A stretch of DNA of 64,000 nucleotides from Bradyrhizobium sp. NDS-1. GTDB lineage: Bacteria; Pseudomonadota; Alphaproteobacteria; Rhizobiales; Xanthobacteraceae. Numbering within the stretch: position 1 is the stretch's first letter; each line of letters starts with the position of its first letter. The stretch lies in assembly GCF_032918005.1 (NCBI RefSeq), contig NZ_CP136628.1, positions 6,991,501 to 7,055,500 of the forward strand, read 5' to 3'. The notes beneath the pieces were generated by a model. It was not told the origin of the DNA. It did not search any database and was given only the letters and a program-made list of their open reading frames with translations. Position numbers and translations under genes: made by a program. Of this stretch, positions 44,035 through 52,744 are shown piece by piece.

Positions 44035-44904
44035 ATGAGTCTGAAATTCTCGGTCGGCGATCTCACCATCCATCGCGTCATCGAGCAGGAAACCTCGTTC
44101 GTCCCGGCGCTGGACATGCTGCCGGACCTGACGAGCGACGTGCTGGCCGAGAACCGCGCATGGATGCGCGAAGCGAAGGCGCTGGACGAGCAGGATGTGC
44201 TGCTGCTGTGCTTCCAGTCCTATGTGGTGAAGACGCCGCACCACACCATCCTGATCGACAGCTGCATCGGCAACGACAAGCCGCGGCCGCAGCGGCCGAA
44301 ATGGAACATGAAGACCGACGATACTTATCTGCGCGGCCTCGACGCCGCCGGGTTCTCGGTCGACGACATCGACTTCGTGATGTGCACGCATCTGCATGTC
44401 GACCACGTCGGCTGGAACACGCGGCTCGAGAACGGCCGCTGGGTGCCGACCTTCCCCAAGGCACGCTACGTCTTCGCCAGGCAGGAATTCGACCACTGGT
44501 CCGCGCAGAACGCGAAGGCGGCGATCCCGCCCTTCGCCGACAGCGTGCTGCCGGTGGTCGAGGCCAAGCGCCACGAGCTCGTCGGCAATGATCATCAGAT
44601 CGGCGACCACGTCCGCATCCTGCCGACGCCCGGCCACACGCCGGGCCATATCGCCATCACGATGGGCCGCAGCAAGGACGATGCCGTGTTCTCGGGCGAC
44701 CTGATGCACTCGCCGTTGCAGACGCTCTATCCGGAACTGTCGATCAAGTTCGACGTCGATCCGGCCAAGGCGGCGACGACGCGCCGCAGCTTCCTGGAAC
44801 GTTATTGCGACACCGACACGCTGTGCTGCACCGCGCATTTCCCCTCGCCGTCGGTCGGGAAGATCAGGCGCAAGGGCAGCGGCTTCGTTTGTGCTGCGGT
44901 TTGA
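44035..44904 (+). CDS. Metallo-beta-lactamase-fold hydrolase (lactonase-like, paralogue B)
   Basis: A 289-residue MBL protein with the zinc motif CTHLHVDHVGWN (H119, H121, D123, H124), PTPGHTPGHIAI and FSGDLMHSP. It shares the blocks THLHVDHVGWNT, WVPTFPKARYVF and TTRR with the protein at 40277-41125 but differs at the C-terminus. It begins 17 bases after the serine hydrolase stop and is likely cotranscribed with it (AGGGAAGCGAAC upstream of the ATG). Confidence 0.88.
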   Translation: MSLKFSVGDLTIHRVIEQETSFVPALDMLPDLTSDVLAENRAWMREAKALDEQDVLLLCFQSYVVKTPHHTILIDSCIGNDKPRPQRPKWNMKTDDTYLRGLDAAGFSVDDIDFVMCTHLHVDHVGWNTRLENGRWVPTFPKARYVFARQEFDHWSAQNAKAAIPPFADSVLPVVEAKRHELVGNDHQIGDHVRILPTPGHTPGHIAITMGRSKDDAVFSGDLMHSPLQTLYPELSIKFDVDPAKAATTRRSFLERYCDTDTLCCTAHFPSPSVGKIRRKGSGFVCAAV

Positions 44905-44931
44905 TGTAAGGCGGTTGCACAGCGAACTCCC

Positions 44932-45090
44932 ATCCTCCCCTGGAGGGGGAGGATCGGTTCGCATGCAGCGCTGCGGAATGCGAACCGAGGTGGGGTGACG
45001 GTCTCTCCACAACGGACGCTGCCCGTGTTGAGAGATCACCCCACCCCGCTCGCGCTTCGCGCGATCGACCCTCCCCCTCCAGGGGAGGGT
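44932..45090. repeat. Long inverted repeat (CCTCCCCTGGAGGGGGAGG family)
   Basis: ATCCTCCCCTGGAGGGGGAGG (44932-44952) matches the complement of CCCTCCCCCTCCAGGGGAGGG (45069-45089), and within it GGTGGGGTGA and TCACCCCACC pair as well, as do the internal halves around GCATGCAGCGCTGCGGAATGC. The right arm ends just before the AAGGAGG ribosome site of the epoxide hydrolase gene, so the folded RNA could influence its translation. Confidence 0.85.
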
Positions 45091-45105
45091 AAGGAGGAAG
45101 CACCG

Positions 45106-46254
45106 ATGGCCGATCTTCCCGACGTTCCTCTCCCCGCCGGCATCCGCTCGCGCTATGTCGACGGCATCAACGGCTTGCGCATGCATGTGCTGGAGGCCGG
45201 CTTCGAGACCAAGGGCCGTCCCTGCATCCTGCTGCTGCACGGCTTTCCCGAGCTGGCCTTCTCCTGGCGCAAGGTGATGCCTACGCTCGCTGCAGCCGGT
45301 TACCACGTGATCGCACCGGATCAGCGCGGCTATGGCCGCACCACGGGATGGAGCGCGGACTATGACGGCGATCTGGTCCCGTTCTCGCTGCTCAACCTGG
45401 TGCGGGATGCGCTGGCCCTCGTGTCTGCGTTCGGTTACAGGCAGGTCGACGTCGTCGGGCACGATTTCGGCAGTCCGGTCGCGGCCTGGTGTTCGCTGAT
45501 CCGGCCCGACGTGTTTCGGTCGGTGACGATGATGAGCGCGCCGTTCGGCGGACCGCCATCGCTGCCCTTCAACACCGCGGGCGAGCCCGCCAAGCCCGCG
45601 GTGGAAGACCCCGTCCATCGCGAGCTCGCCGCGCTGCCGCGTCCACGCAAGCATTATCAATGGTATTATTCGACACGGCAGGCCAATGGCGACATGCAGC
45701 ACGCGCCGCAGGGCGTGCATGATTTCCTGCGCGCCTATTATCATCACAAGAGCGCGGACTGGACCGGCAACAGGCCCTATCCGCTAAGATCGTGGTCGGC
45801 GAGCGAGCTGGCAAAGCTGCCGACCTATTATGTGATGGATGCCGGCGAGACCATGGCCGAGACGGTGGCGAAGGAGATGCCCTCACCGGCCACGATTGCC
45901 GCCAACCAATGGCTGCCGGATAGTGACCTCGCCTATTACAGCGCCGAATATGGCCGCACCGGCTTCCAGGGCGGCCTGCAATGGTATCGCTGCGGCACGT
46001 CAGGCGCTTTCAACTCCGAACTGCAATTGTTCGCCGGCCGCAGCATCGACGTTCCCTCATGCTTCATCTCGGGCATGCAGGATTGGGGCACATATCAGCG
46101 CCCGGGCGTGTTCGAGACGATGCAGGCGCGCGCGTGTACGCAGATGCTCGGCTGCCATCTCATCGACGGCGCCGGCCATTGGGTCCAGCAGGAGCAGCCT
46201 GGGGAGGTGAGCCGGCGGCTGCTGGACTTCCTCGCCCGAGCCCGCAAGGCCTGA
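45106..46254 (+). CDS. Epoxide hydrolase (alpha/beta hydrolase fold)
   Basis: A 382-residue protein. HGFPELAFSWRKVMP (about 47-61) gives the oxyanion HGxP motif of epoxide hydrolases, and the nucleophile elbow is GHDFGSPVAAW (Asp, not Ser, as in epoxide hydrolases and dehalogenases); the catalytic His is in GAGHWVQQEQP. A cap domain lies between (HKSADWTGNRPYP). AAGGAGG precedes ATG 45106 at good spacing. Likely converts epoxides or haloalkanes, consistent with an electrophile-detoxifying region. Confidence 0.87.
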   Translation: MADLPDVPLPAGIRSRYVDGINGLRMHVLEAGFETKGRPCILLLHGFPELAFSWRKVMPTLAAAGYHVIAPDQRGYGRTTGWSADYDGDLVPFSLLNLVRDALALVSAFGYRQVDVVGHDFGSPVAAWCSLIRPDVFRSVTMMSAPFGGPPSLPFNTAGEPAKPAVEDPVHRELAALPRPRKHYQWYYSTRQANGDMQHAPQGVHDFLRAYYHHKSADWTGNRPYPLRSWSASELAKLPTYYVMDAGETMAETVAKEMPSPATIAANQWLPDSDLAYYSAEYGRTGFQGGLQWYRCGTSGAFNSELQLFAGRSIDVPSCFISGMQDWGTYQRPGVFETMQARACTQMLGCHLIDGAGHWVQQEQPGEVSRRLLDFLARARKA

Positions 46255-46281
46255 TTTGACCCGGGAACCTCGGCTCCCTAT

Positions 46282-46306
46282 ATAGTTTAGAACAATTCTA
46301 AACTAT
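46282..46306. promoter_or_regulatory. Iron control element (Irr-type) palindrome
   Basis: ATAGTTTAGAA (46282-46292) and TTCTAAACTAT (46296-46306) are exact 11-bp reverse complements around CAA. The core TTTAGAA-N3-TTCTAAA is the form of the iron control element bound by the heme-responsive regulator Irr in Bradyrhizobium. It directly precedes, and by two bases overlaps, the first possible start codon of the mbfA gene. Confidence 0.85.
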
Positions 46307-46322
46307 GGGACATTGGGTTACC

Positions 46323-47294
46323 GTGAAGAATTTTGCCGATCTCACTGAGCGTGAGGTGCTTGCGGTCGCGATCTCCTCCGAAGAGGAGGACAGTCGTATC
46401 TATATGACCTTCGCGGAGGATCTCCGCGAGCGTTACCCGGACACGGCGAAGATTTTTGAAGAGATGGCCGAGGAGGAACGCGGCCACCGCCACATGTTGC
46501 TGGAATTGTACGAGCAGCGCTTCGGCCCGCATCTGCCGCCGATCCGCCGCGAGGACGTCAAGGGATTCCTGCGCCGCCGCCCGGTCTGGCTCACCAAGAA
46601 CCTGTCGCTCGATGCCATCCGCAGGGAAGTCGAAACCATGGAGATGCAGGCGGAGCGCTTCTACGTGAAGGCCGCCGAAAAGGCTCAGGACGTCGGCGTG
46701 CGCCGCCTGCTCGGCGATCTCGCCGAAGCCGAGAAAGGTCACGAGGAGACCGCCGCAAAGCTCACGGGCGAGATCCTGAGTTCCGACGTCCGCGCCGAGG
46801 AGGACCGCACCAATCGCCGCATGTTCGTGCTGCAATATGTGCAGCCGGGCCTCGCAGGCCTGATGGATGGTTCGGTCTCGACGCTGGCGCCGCTGTTTGC
46901 GGCGGCGTTCGCCACTCACCAGAACTGGCAGACGTTCCTCGTCGGCCTTGCCGCCTCGATCGGCGCCGGCATCAGCATGGGCTTCGCCGAAGCACTGTCC
47001 GACGACGGCTCGCTGACGGGACGCGGATCGCCTTGGCTGCGCGGGGTCACCTGCGGCGCGATGACGACGCTCGGCGGGCTCGGCCACACCGCGCCCTATC
47101 TCGTGCCGGATAGCTGGGCCAATGCGTTCTGGATCGCAACGGCCATCGCCTGCGTCGTGGTGTTCTTCGAATTGTGGGCGATCGCATTCATCCGCTCGCG
47201 CTACATGGACACGCCATTTCTCCAGGCGGTGTTCCAGATCGTGCTCGGCGGCGCGATCGTGCTCGCGGTGGGGATATTGATCGGGGCGGCGTAG
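46323..47294 (+). CDS. mbfA: Membrane-bound ferritin A (ferritin-like plus VIT1-like)
   Basis: A 323-residue protein from GTG 46323 (329 from ATG 46305, which overlaps the operator). The N-terminal ferritin-like domain has Glu/His iron ligands ([46 protein letters not shown]; about 15-145). The C-terminal VIT1/CCC1-type membrane domain has about five helices ([48 protein letters not shown]). This is MbfA, an iron exporter in Bradyrhizobium repressed by Irr under iron limitation; the palindrome at 46282-46306 is consistent with that control. Confidence 0.92.
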   Translation: MKNFADLTEREVLAVAISSEEEDSRIYMTFAEDLRERYPDTAKIFEEMAEEERGHRHMLLELYEQRFGPHLPPIRREDVKGFLRRRPVWLTKNLSLDAIRREVETMEMQAERFYVKAAEKAQDVGVRRLLGDLAEAEKGHEETAAKLTGEILSSDVRAEEDRTNRRMFVLQYVQPGLAGLMDGSVSTLAPLFAAAFATHQNWQTFLVGLAASIGAGISMGFAEALSDDGSLTGRGSPWLRGVTCGAMTTLGGLGHTAPYLVPDSWANAFWIATAIACVVVFFELWAIAFIRSRYMDTPFLQAVFQIVLGGAIVLAVGILIGAA

Positions 47295-47302
47295 TCGTGG
47301 TC

Positions 47303-47362
47303 TCCGCTGTCGTCCCGGACAAGCGGGATATGGGTCCCGGCCTTCGCCGGGACGACAGCGGA
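47303..47362. repeat. REP-like inverted repeat (TATGGGTCCC family)
   Basis: Positions 47303-47318 (TCCGCTGTCGTCCCGG) and 47347-47362 are exact reverse complements, and the right half reads TATGGGTCCCGGCCTTCGCC then GGGACGAC, the same design as the arms at 132-258. It lies between mbfA and the amidase gene. Confidence 0.85.
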
Positions 47363-47482
47363 ATGCGTGGCGGAGCTTTCGCGTCTCGCTCGACGTCTCC
47401 GGCATAGCAATCGCCATCAAACGCCGGTTGCGGCATTCGGCCAAACTGCGCATCATCCTTCGACAAGAACAGGAGAAACGCC

Positions 47483-48955
47483 GTGGCCAAATCGCAGTGG
47501 AGTTTCAGGAGCGCCGTCGAGCTATCGGCCGCGCTGGCGGCGAAGAAGGTCTCGTCAGTCGAGCTCACGAGGGACGCGATCGACCGCATCGAGCGGCACG
47601 ACGGCAAGGTCAACGCCATCTGCGTGCGGGATTTCGACCGCGCGCTCAGTGCCGCGCGAGACGCGGACGCTGCTTTGGCACGCGGCGAGCGCAAGCCTTT
47701 GCTCGGCCTGCCCGTGACCGTGAAGGAATCCTTCAACATCGCGGGCCTGCCGACGACTTGGGGCTGGACGCCGCAGAAGGATTTCAGGCCGCCGGAGGAC
47801 GCGCTCTCGATCAGCCGGGTGAAGACCGCCGGCGGCGTCATTGTCGGCAAGACCAACGTTCCCGTCGGCTTGGGAGACTGGCAGAGCTACAACGACATCT
47901 ATGGCACGACGAACAATCCGTACGATCTCGGCCGCACGCCCGGCGGCTCGTCTGGCGGCTCGTCGGCAGCGCTTGCCGCCGGCTACGGGCCGCTGTCGCT
48001 CGGTTCCGACATTGGCGGCTCGCTGCGCGTGCCGGCCTTCCATTGCGGGGTCTATGCGCACAAGCCGACCTACAATCTCTGTCCGACGCGCGGCCACACG
48101 CCGCCGCCATTTCCCGCGATCCCGATGGAGCGCGATATGGCGGTGATCGGTCCGATGGCGCGGAGTGCCGTCGATCTGACGCTGCTGCTGGACGTGATGG
48201 CCGGCCCCGATCCGCTCGACCTCGGCGTCGGATACAGGCTTGCGCTGCCGGAGGCGCGCCACGCCGGGCTGAAGGATTTCCGCCTCCTGATGATCGACGG
48301 CCATCCGCTGCTGCCCGCGAATGCCGAAATTCGCGGCGCGATCGAAAAGCTGGCCGGGCAGCTGACGAACGCCGGCGCGAAAGTCGCGCGCGAGAGCCCG
48401 CTGTTTCCGGACTTCCGGGAGGCCTCGCGGCTCTACATGCGCATGCTCATGGGCTTTCTCGGCGCGTTCTTTCCGCCTGATATTCTCGCCGGCGCACGTG
48501 CCGGCGCGGCGCAGCTCTCACCCGACGACAAGAGCCTTGCGGCCGAGCGGCTGCGCGGCATGACCTCCAGCCATCAGGCCTGGGTGTTCGACGAGGGCGC
48601 GCGCGCCGGCCTGCGCGCGCAATGGCGGCAATTGTTCAGGACGTTCGATGCCGTGATCTGCCCGATCATGCCGACCCCAGCCTATCCGCATGATCATTCG
48701 CCGGAGCAGGAGAAGCGGCGGATCAATATCGACGGCAAGGACCATTCCTATCCGGACCAGCTCGCCTGGCCCGGAATCGCCACGCTGACGGGCCTGCCGG
48801 CCACGGCCGTCCCGCTCGGCCTGTCGAAGGACGGCCTGCCGGTCGGCGTCCAGATCATCGGGCCTTTCCTCGAAGACCGCACGCCGCTCAAACTCGCTGA
48901 GCTGATCGAGCGCGAGTTCGGCGGGTTCGTGCCGCCGAAGATGTTCGACGACTAA
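47483..48955 (+). CDS. Amidase (amidase signature family)
   Basis: A 490-residue amidase. The Ser-cisSer-Lys triad is visible: Lys in LPVTVKESFNIAG (about 81), the GGSSGGSSAALAAGY loop (about 153-167) and GSDIGGSLRVPA. It hydrolyses an amide, substrate not evident. GTG start at 47483 with AGGAGAAACGCC upstream. Monocistronic by spacing, preceded by a repeat and followed by a half-repeat. Confidence 0.9.
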   Translation: MAKSQWSFRSAVELSAALAAKKVSSVELTRDAIDRIERHDGKVNAICVRDFDRALSAARDADAALARGERKPLLGLPVTVKESFNIAGLPTTWGWTPQKDFRPPEDALSISRVKTAGGVIVGKTNVPVGLGDWQSYNDIYGTTNNPYDLGRTPGGSSGGSSAALAAGYGPLSLGSDIGGSLRVPAFHCGVYAHKPTYNLCPTRGHTPPPFPAIPMERDMAVIGPMARSAVDLTLLLDVMAGPDPLDLGVGYRLALPEARHAGLKDFRLLMIDGHPLLPANAEIRGAIEKLAGQLTNAGAKVARESPLFPDFREASRLYMRMLMGFLGAFFPPDILAGARAGAAQLSPDDKSLAAERLRGMTSSHQAWVFDEGARAGLRAQWRQLFRTFDAVICPIMPTPAYPHDHSPEQEKRRINIDGKDHSYPDQLAWPGIATLTGLPATAVPLGLSKDGLPVGVQIIGPFLEDRTPLKLAELIEREFGGFVPPKMFDD

Positions 48956-48976
48956 TGCCGGAGCAAGACAACGTCG

Positions 48977-49014
48977 GGATTTCCGGGTTCGCGCTTCGCG
49001 CGCCCCGGAATGAC
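48977..49014. repeat. REP-like half-element
   Basis: GGGATTTCCGGGTTCGCGCT then TCGCGCGCCCCGGAATGACA: one arm of the ATTCCGGG...CCCGGAATGAC family found at 40157-40245 and 54439-54544. The internal CGCGCTTCGCGCG is itself palindromic. Confidence 0.7.
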
Positions 49015-49031
49015 AGGGAGGCAGGAGCACC

Positions 49032-49385
49032 ATGAGCAAAGACCTCGATGAACTCACCGCGCTCAACCGCGACTACGTTGCCTCCGTGCAGAACTGCGAC
49101 GTCAGGCGTTTCGACGAGATCCTGGCGCCGGAGTTCTATTGCTCCAATCCCGACAAGACGCTGGTCGACCGCGCGGCCTTCCTGGAGCAAACGGCACGGC
49201 CGATCGCGATCCGCAATCTGCATGCACATGATGTCATCATCCGCATCATGGGCGACTTCGCGATCATTCATGCCGCGACGAGCTACACCACCGCGGACGG
49301 ACAGCGAGCGACCGGGCGATATACCGATTGCTGGGCGAAGCAGAACGGCAGATGGCTGGCGGTGTCCGCGCACGTGTCGCGGTGA
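49032..49385 (+). CDS. SnoaL/NTF2-like protein (DUF4440 type)
   Basis: A 117-residue protein: MSKDLDELTALNRDYVASVQNCDVRRFDEILAPEFYCSNPDKTLVDRAAFLEQ then beta strands ending GRYTDCWAKQNGRWLAVSAHVSR. This is the cone-shaped NTF2-like fold of small steroid-isomerase or SnoaL relatives; no catalytic residues are diagnostic. GGAGGCAGGAGCACC is upstream of the ATG. Follows the amidase by 76 bases including a half-repeat. Confidence 0.8.
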   Translation: MSKDLDELTALNRDYVASVQNCDVRRFDEILAPEFYCSNPDKTLVDRAAFLEQTARPIAIRNLHAHDVIIRIMGDFAIIHAATSYTTADGQRATGRYTDCWAKQNGRWLAVSAHVSR

Positions 49386-49410
49386 GATGGCAAGCCATTC
49401 TCATACCCAC

Positions 49411-49558
49411 CGTCATGCCCCGGCTTGCCGCCTTCGCTGAAGCTTCGGCGAGCTTTGGCGGAGCCGGGACCGGGGCATCCAGGACGCGGCGGCCGTCATT
49501 GGCCCGCACAATCTCCGCCACGGCGTACTGGATCGCCCGGTCGAGCCGGGCGATGACA
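49411..49558. repeat. Composite of two REP-like elements
   Basis: The left part (49411-49482: CGTCATGCCCCGGCTTGCCG ... GACCGGGGCATCCAGG) and the right part (49522-49558: CGGCGTACTGGATCGCCCGG ... CGGGCGATGAC) belong to different families; the right part is nearly the reverse complement of 61347-61380. It fills the gap between convergent genes. Confidence 0.7.
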
Positions 49559-49592
49559 CCGATTTTGGAGCGACTCTGGCGAGCGCCAGCGC

Positions 49593-50681
49593 TCAACTGT
49601 CAAACATGATCACGCTGCGCAGCGTCTTGCCGGCTTTCATGTTGGCAAAGCCGTCGTTGATCTCGCTCAGCTTCAGCTTGGCCGAGATCCAGTCCTCCAG
49701 GTGCAGCCGTCCTCGCAGGTAGAAATCGACCAGGCGCGGCATGTCGACGCGAAAATGGTTCGAGCCCATCGAGGAGCCTTGGATCTTGCGCTCGCGCAGG
49801 AAGTCGAAGCCGTGCAGCTCGATCTTCTGGCCGAACGGAATCATGCCGACGATGGTGGCGGTGCCGCCGGAGGCGAGCATGCCGAACGCCTGCTCCGCCG
49901 TTTCCTTGCGGCCGAGCACCTCGAAGGAATGATGCACGCCGCCATTGGTGAGATCGCGCACCTGTTTCACGACGTCGCCATCGGCGGGATTGATGATGTC
50001 GGTCGCACCCAGCTTGGTCGCGAGCTGGAGCTTCGCCGGATTGGTGTCGATGGCGATGATGCGGCCGGCGCCCGCGATCTGCGCGCCGTTGATCGCGGCC
50101 ATGCCGACGCCGCCGCAGCCGATCACGGCAACGGTCTCGCCCGCCGTCACTTTGGCCGTGTTCACGACCGCGCCGTAGCCCGTGATGACCCCGCAGCCGA
50201 TCAACGCGGCGAGATCGAGCGGCATTTCCTTGCGGATTTTGACGATCGCGTTCTCGTGTACCAGCATCTGCTCGGCAAAGGACGAGAGATTGAGGAACTG
50301 GTGCAGCTTTTCCGGCTTCGACCATTGCATCCGGTTGGAGACACCCGGCAGCAGCTTAACCGTGGTGTCGGTGCAGAGCACGGTGCGGCCGGTGGTGCAG
50401 TTGTCGCAGGTGCCGCAGAACACCGACAGGCACGTGACGACGTGATCGCCCGGCTTGACGTAAGTGACGTCGGACCCGACCTGTTCGACGATGCCTGCGG
50501 ATTCGTGGCCGAGGACCGCTGGCAGCGGATGCGGATAGAGCCCTTCCATGAAGTGCAAATCGGAATGGCAGAGCCCGGCGACCGCCGTGCGGATCAGCAC
50601 TTCGCGCGGGCCCGGTTTCGGCAGGCTGACATCCTCGATGACCAGCGGCTGGTTGACTTCATAGAGGACGGCGGCCTTCAT
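49593..50681 (-). CDS. Zinc-dependent alcohol dehydrogenase (class III-like MDR)
   Basis: A 362-residue MDR. Catalytic zinc ligands are Cys (GLCHSDLHF), His (GHESAG) and Cys in IGCGVITGYG; structural zinc ligands are in CGTCDNCTTGRTVLC. NAD motif is GCGGVGMAAINGAQIAGA (about 183-200) with D after (IAIDTNP), favouring NAD+. GGGAG lies before ATG 50681. Likely oxidises an alcohol or S-(hydroxymethyl)glutathione-like substrate. It is followed upstream on the same strand by an acyl-CoA dehydrogenase gene, 45 bases apart. Confidence 0.9.
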   Translation of the reverse strand: MKAAVLYEVNQPLVIEDVSLPKPGPREVLIRTAVAGLCHSDLHFMEGLYPHPLPAVLGHESAGIVEQVGSDVTYVKPGDHVVTCLSVFCGTCDNCTTGRTVLCTDTTVKLLPGVSNRMQWSKPEKLHQFLNLSSFAEQMLVHENAIVKIRKEMPLDLAALIGCGVITGYGAVVNTAKVTAGETVAVIGCGGVGMAAINGAQIAGAGRIIAIDTNPAKLQLATKLGATDIINPADGDVVKQVRDLTNGGVHHSFEVLGRKETAEQAFGMLASGGTATIVGMIPFGQKIELHGFDFLRERKIQGSSMGSNHFRVDMPRLVDFYLRGRLHLEDWISAKLKLSEINDGFANMKAGKTLRSVIMFDS

Positions 50682-50725
50682 CGAGCACTCCCTGTCGCTT
50701 CTTTTGGTTGAGCGTGGCGCGCAGC

Positions 50726-52510
50726 CTACGCCGCCAGAACGAGTTCGCCAACCTCGCTCATGCCGGCTGAGCTGTCGCCGAGCAGCAGCGCGGCGATCTT
50801 CGCCTGCACGGCATTTTCCGTGAGCCGGAACGGATCGTTCGGTGATACCCGGTGATCGATCACGAGCCGCGACAACACCAGCCGGCGCGCATCGCCGCGC
50901 ATCTCGTGGATGCGGTGGGCCTCCCAGGCGAGCGCGACCGCACTTGCGACATGATAAAGCAGGCTGGTGGCACGCCGCGCATCGGATTCGTTGTCGGCCT
51001 TGCCCGCCACTTCGCGCGCGAAGCCGACGGCGCGATCGACGAGGCCGCGCAACCGGTCGCGCCAGGCCTGCGGCACCGAGGCGCTGTCGTCGAGCCGGGC
51101 ATGCAGATCGGCGGCGAGCGCGGACTCGGCACCGTGACGTCCGACCGCGCGCCTGAGCGCATCGATGGCGACGATGTTGCCGGTGCCCTCCCAGACCGAG
51201 CCGAGATGTGCATCGCGAAGCAAGCGGGCCGTGGCGAACTCCTCGATATAGCCGATGCCGCCGCGCATCTCGAGCGCATCGCCGCAAACCTTTCGCGCAT
51301 CGCGCGTGGCGCGGAATTTCAGCGTCGGGGTGAGGATACGCAGCAGCGCTGCCGCATCCTGGCTGCCGGCTTCGGCGCGGTCGAGAGCGTCCGCGGTGAG
51401 AAAACTCATCGAGAGGGCCTGCTCGACCGGCAGCATGATTTTCAGCATCTGCCGCCGTCCGAGCGGCAGATCGATGATGCGCTGACCGAACACGACACGG
51501 TTGGTCGCCACGGTCATCGCATCATGATAGGCGCGGCGCATCAGCGCGGTGGACTTGACGCCGTTGGACAGCCGCGAGGAGTTCACCATCTCGGCCATCT
51601 GCACGAAGCCGCGGTCGAGCTTGCCAACCGCGTACGCAATTGCGCCTTCGAGCTTGATCTCACCCGAGGCCATCGAGCGGGTGCCGAGCTTGTCCTTGAG
51701 GCGGACGATCCGGTAGTGGTTCTGCGAGCCGTCGTCGAGGAAGCGCGGCATCAGGAACAGGCCGACGCCGCGCGTGCCGGGACCGGCGCCTTCGGGACGC
51801 GCCAGCAGCATCACGACCTTGGCATCGGCATTCGAGCAGAACCATTTCTCGCCGGTGAGGCGCCAATGGTCGCCTTCCTGCACTGCCCGCGTCGTCAGCG
51901 TGCCGACATCGGAGCCGCCCTCCTTCTCGGTCATGAACTGGCCGCCTTGCGTCAGCTTGCTCATGTCGGTCGATGTCAGGCCGTCCAGATATTTCGCCTT
52001 CAGTGCCTCGCTGCCGAAATTCGCCAGCAGCTTGGCGCAGCCGTCGGTGACGTTGATCGGGCAGCCCATGCCGAATTCGGTCTGGTTGAACAGGAAGGTG
52101 AAGGCGTGTTTGGCCACGACAGGATATTTGTCCGGCCAGCCCATGATGCCCTTGCGGATCGAGAGCGCGTGGATGCCGAATTCGCCGAACGCTGCATTCT
52201 CCAGCTCGCGATAGGCCGGGTGATATTCGATCCACTGCACGTCGCGGCCGAACTTGTCGCGCTGGTGCAGCACCGGCGTGTGCCGGTCGGCGAGCCGCGC
52301 ACACTCGTCGAGACGGCCGCCGGCGAGTTCGCCGAGACGGTCGAGATGCGGCTCGGTGTGACGGAACAGCGTGTCCGGCAGATGGATGCGCAAGAGATCG
52401 GTGAGCGCGGGATCGGCGCGATAGAAGTTCATGCCTGACGTATCGGGTGCCAGCAGACCGGGTTGCTCGGCCGCGACGTGTTTCGGCTGCGCCGTGACCG
52501 GCTTGTGCAT
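50726..52510 (-). CDS. Acyl-CoA dehydrogenase (AidB-like)
   Basis: A 594-residue acyl-CoA dehydrogenase, longer than the about 380 residues of the small classes, with the FAD/substrate signatures QGGQFMTEKEGGSDVGTLTTRA and MRGGIGYIEEFATARLLRDAHLGSVWEGTGNI. The presence of an N-terminal extension (TSGMNFYRADPALTDLLRIHLPDTLFRH) and the C-terminal helical domain are characteristic of the AidB/DNA-alkylation-response type. The catalytic base region and FAD loop appear normal. GAGAGAACC lies before ATG 52510. Substrate unknown; a stress role is known for AidB. Confidence 0.87.
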   Translation of the reverse strand: MHKPVTAQPKHVAAEQPGLLAPDTSGMNFYRADPALTDLLRIHLPDTLFRHTEPHLDRLGELAGGRLDECARLADRHTPVLHQRDKFGRDVQWIEYHPAYRELENAAFGEFGIHALSIRKGIMGWPDKYPVVAKHAFTFLFNQTEFGMGCPINVTDGCAKLLANFGSEALKAKYLDGLTSTDMSKLTQGGQFMTEKEGGSDVGTLTTRAVQEGDHWRLTGEKWFCSNADAKVVMLLARPEGAGPGTRGVGLFLMPRFLDDGSQNHYRIVRLKDKLGTRSMASGEIKLEGAIAYAVGKLDRGFVQMAEMVNSSRLSNGVKSTALMRRAYHDAMTVATNRVVFGQRIIDLPLGRRQMLKIMLPVEQALSMSFLTADALDRAEAGSQDAAALLRILTPTLKFRATRDARKVCGDALEMRGGIGYIEEFATARLLRDAHLGSVWEGTGNIVAIDALRRAVGRHGAESALAADLHARLDDSASVPQAWRDRLRGLVDRAVGFAREVAGKADNESDARRATSLLYHVASAVALAWEAHRIHEMRGDARRLVLSRLVIDHRVSPNDPFRLTENAVQAKIAALLLGDSSAGMSEVGELVLAA

Positions 52511-52744
52511 GATGGTTCTCTCGTTTCCGCTGGCCCGGACGTTCAACGCCACTTTAGCGCTTGCCGCTCGGGATGATGTCGATCATGCTCCAGCCGCAGA
52601 CACGTATAAAGCCGCAAATTGTCAGGGCGGCATGATCGCCGTGAGGGAGCAATTCGCCGCCCTGCGGAATTGTGACCGCGCCGGCTGGTTGTTCGCGCGG
52701 CCCATGCATAGATCAGCGTCGCCCTGTCCCAAGAGATCACGCCC

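Noticed and set aside
43807-45747. 646-residue minus-strand frame
   Set aside because: Spans three plus-strand genes with good motifs; no homology-like blocks, and a repeat lies inside.
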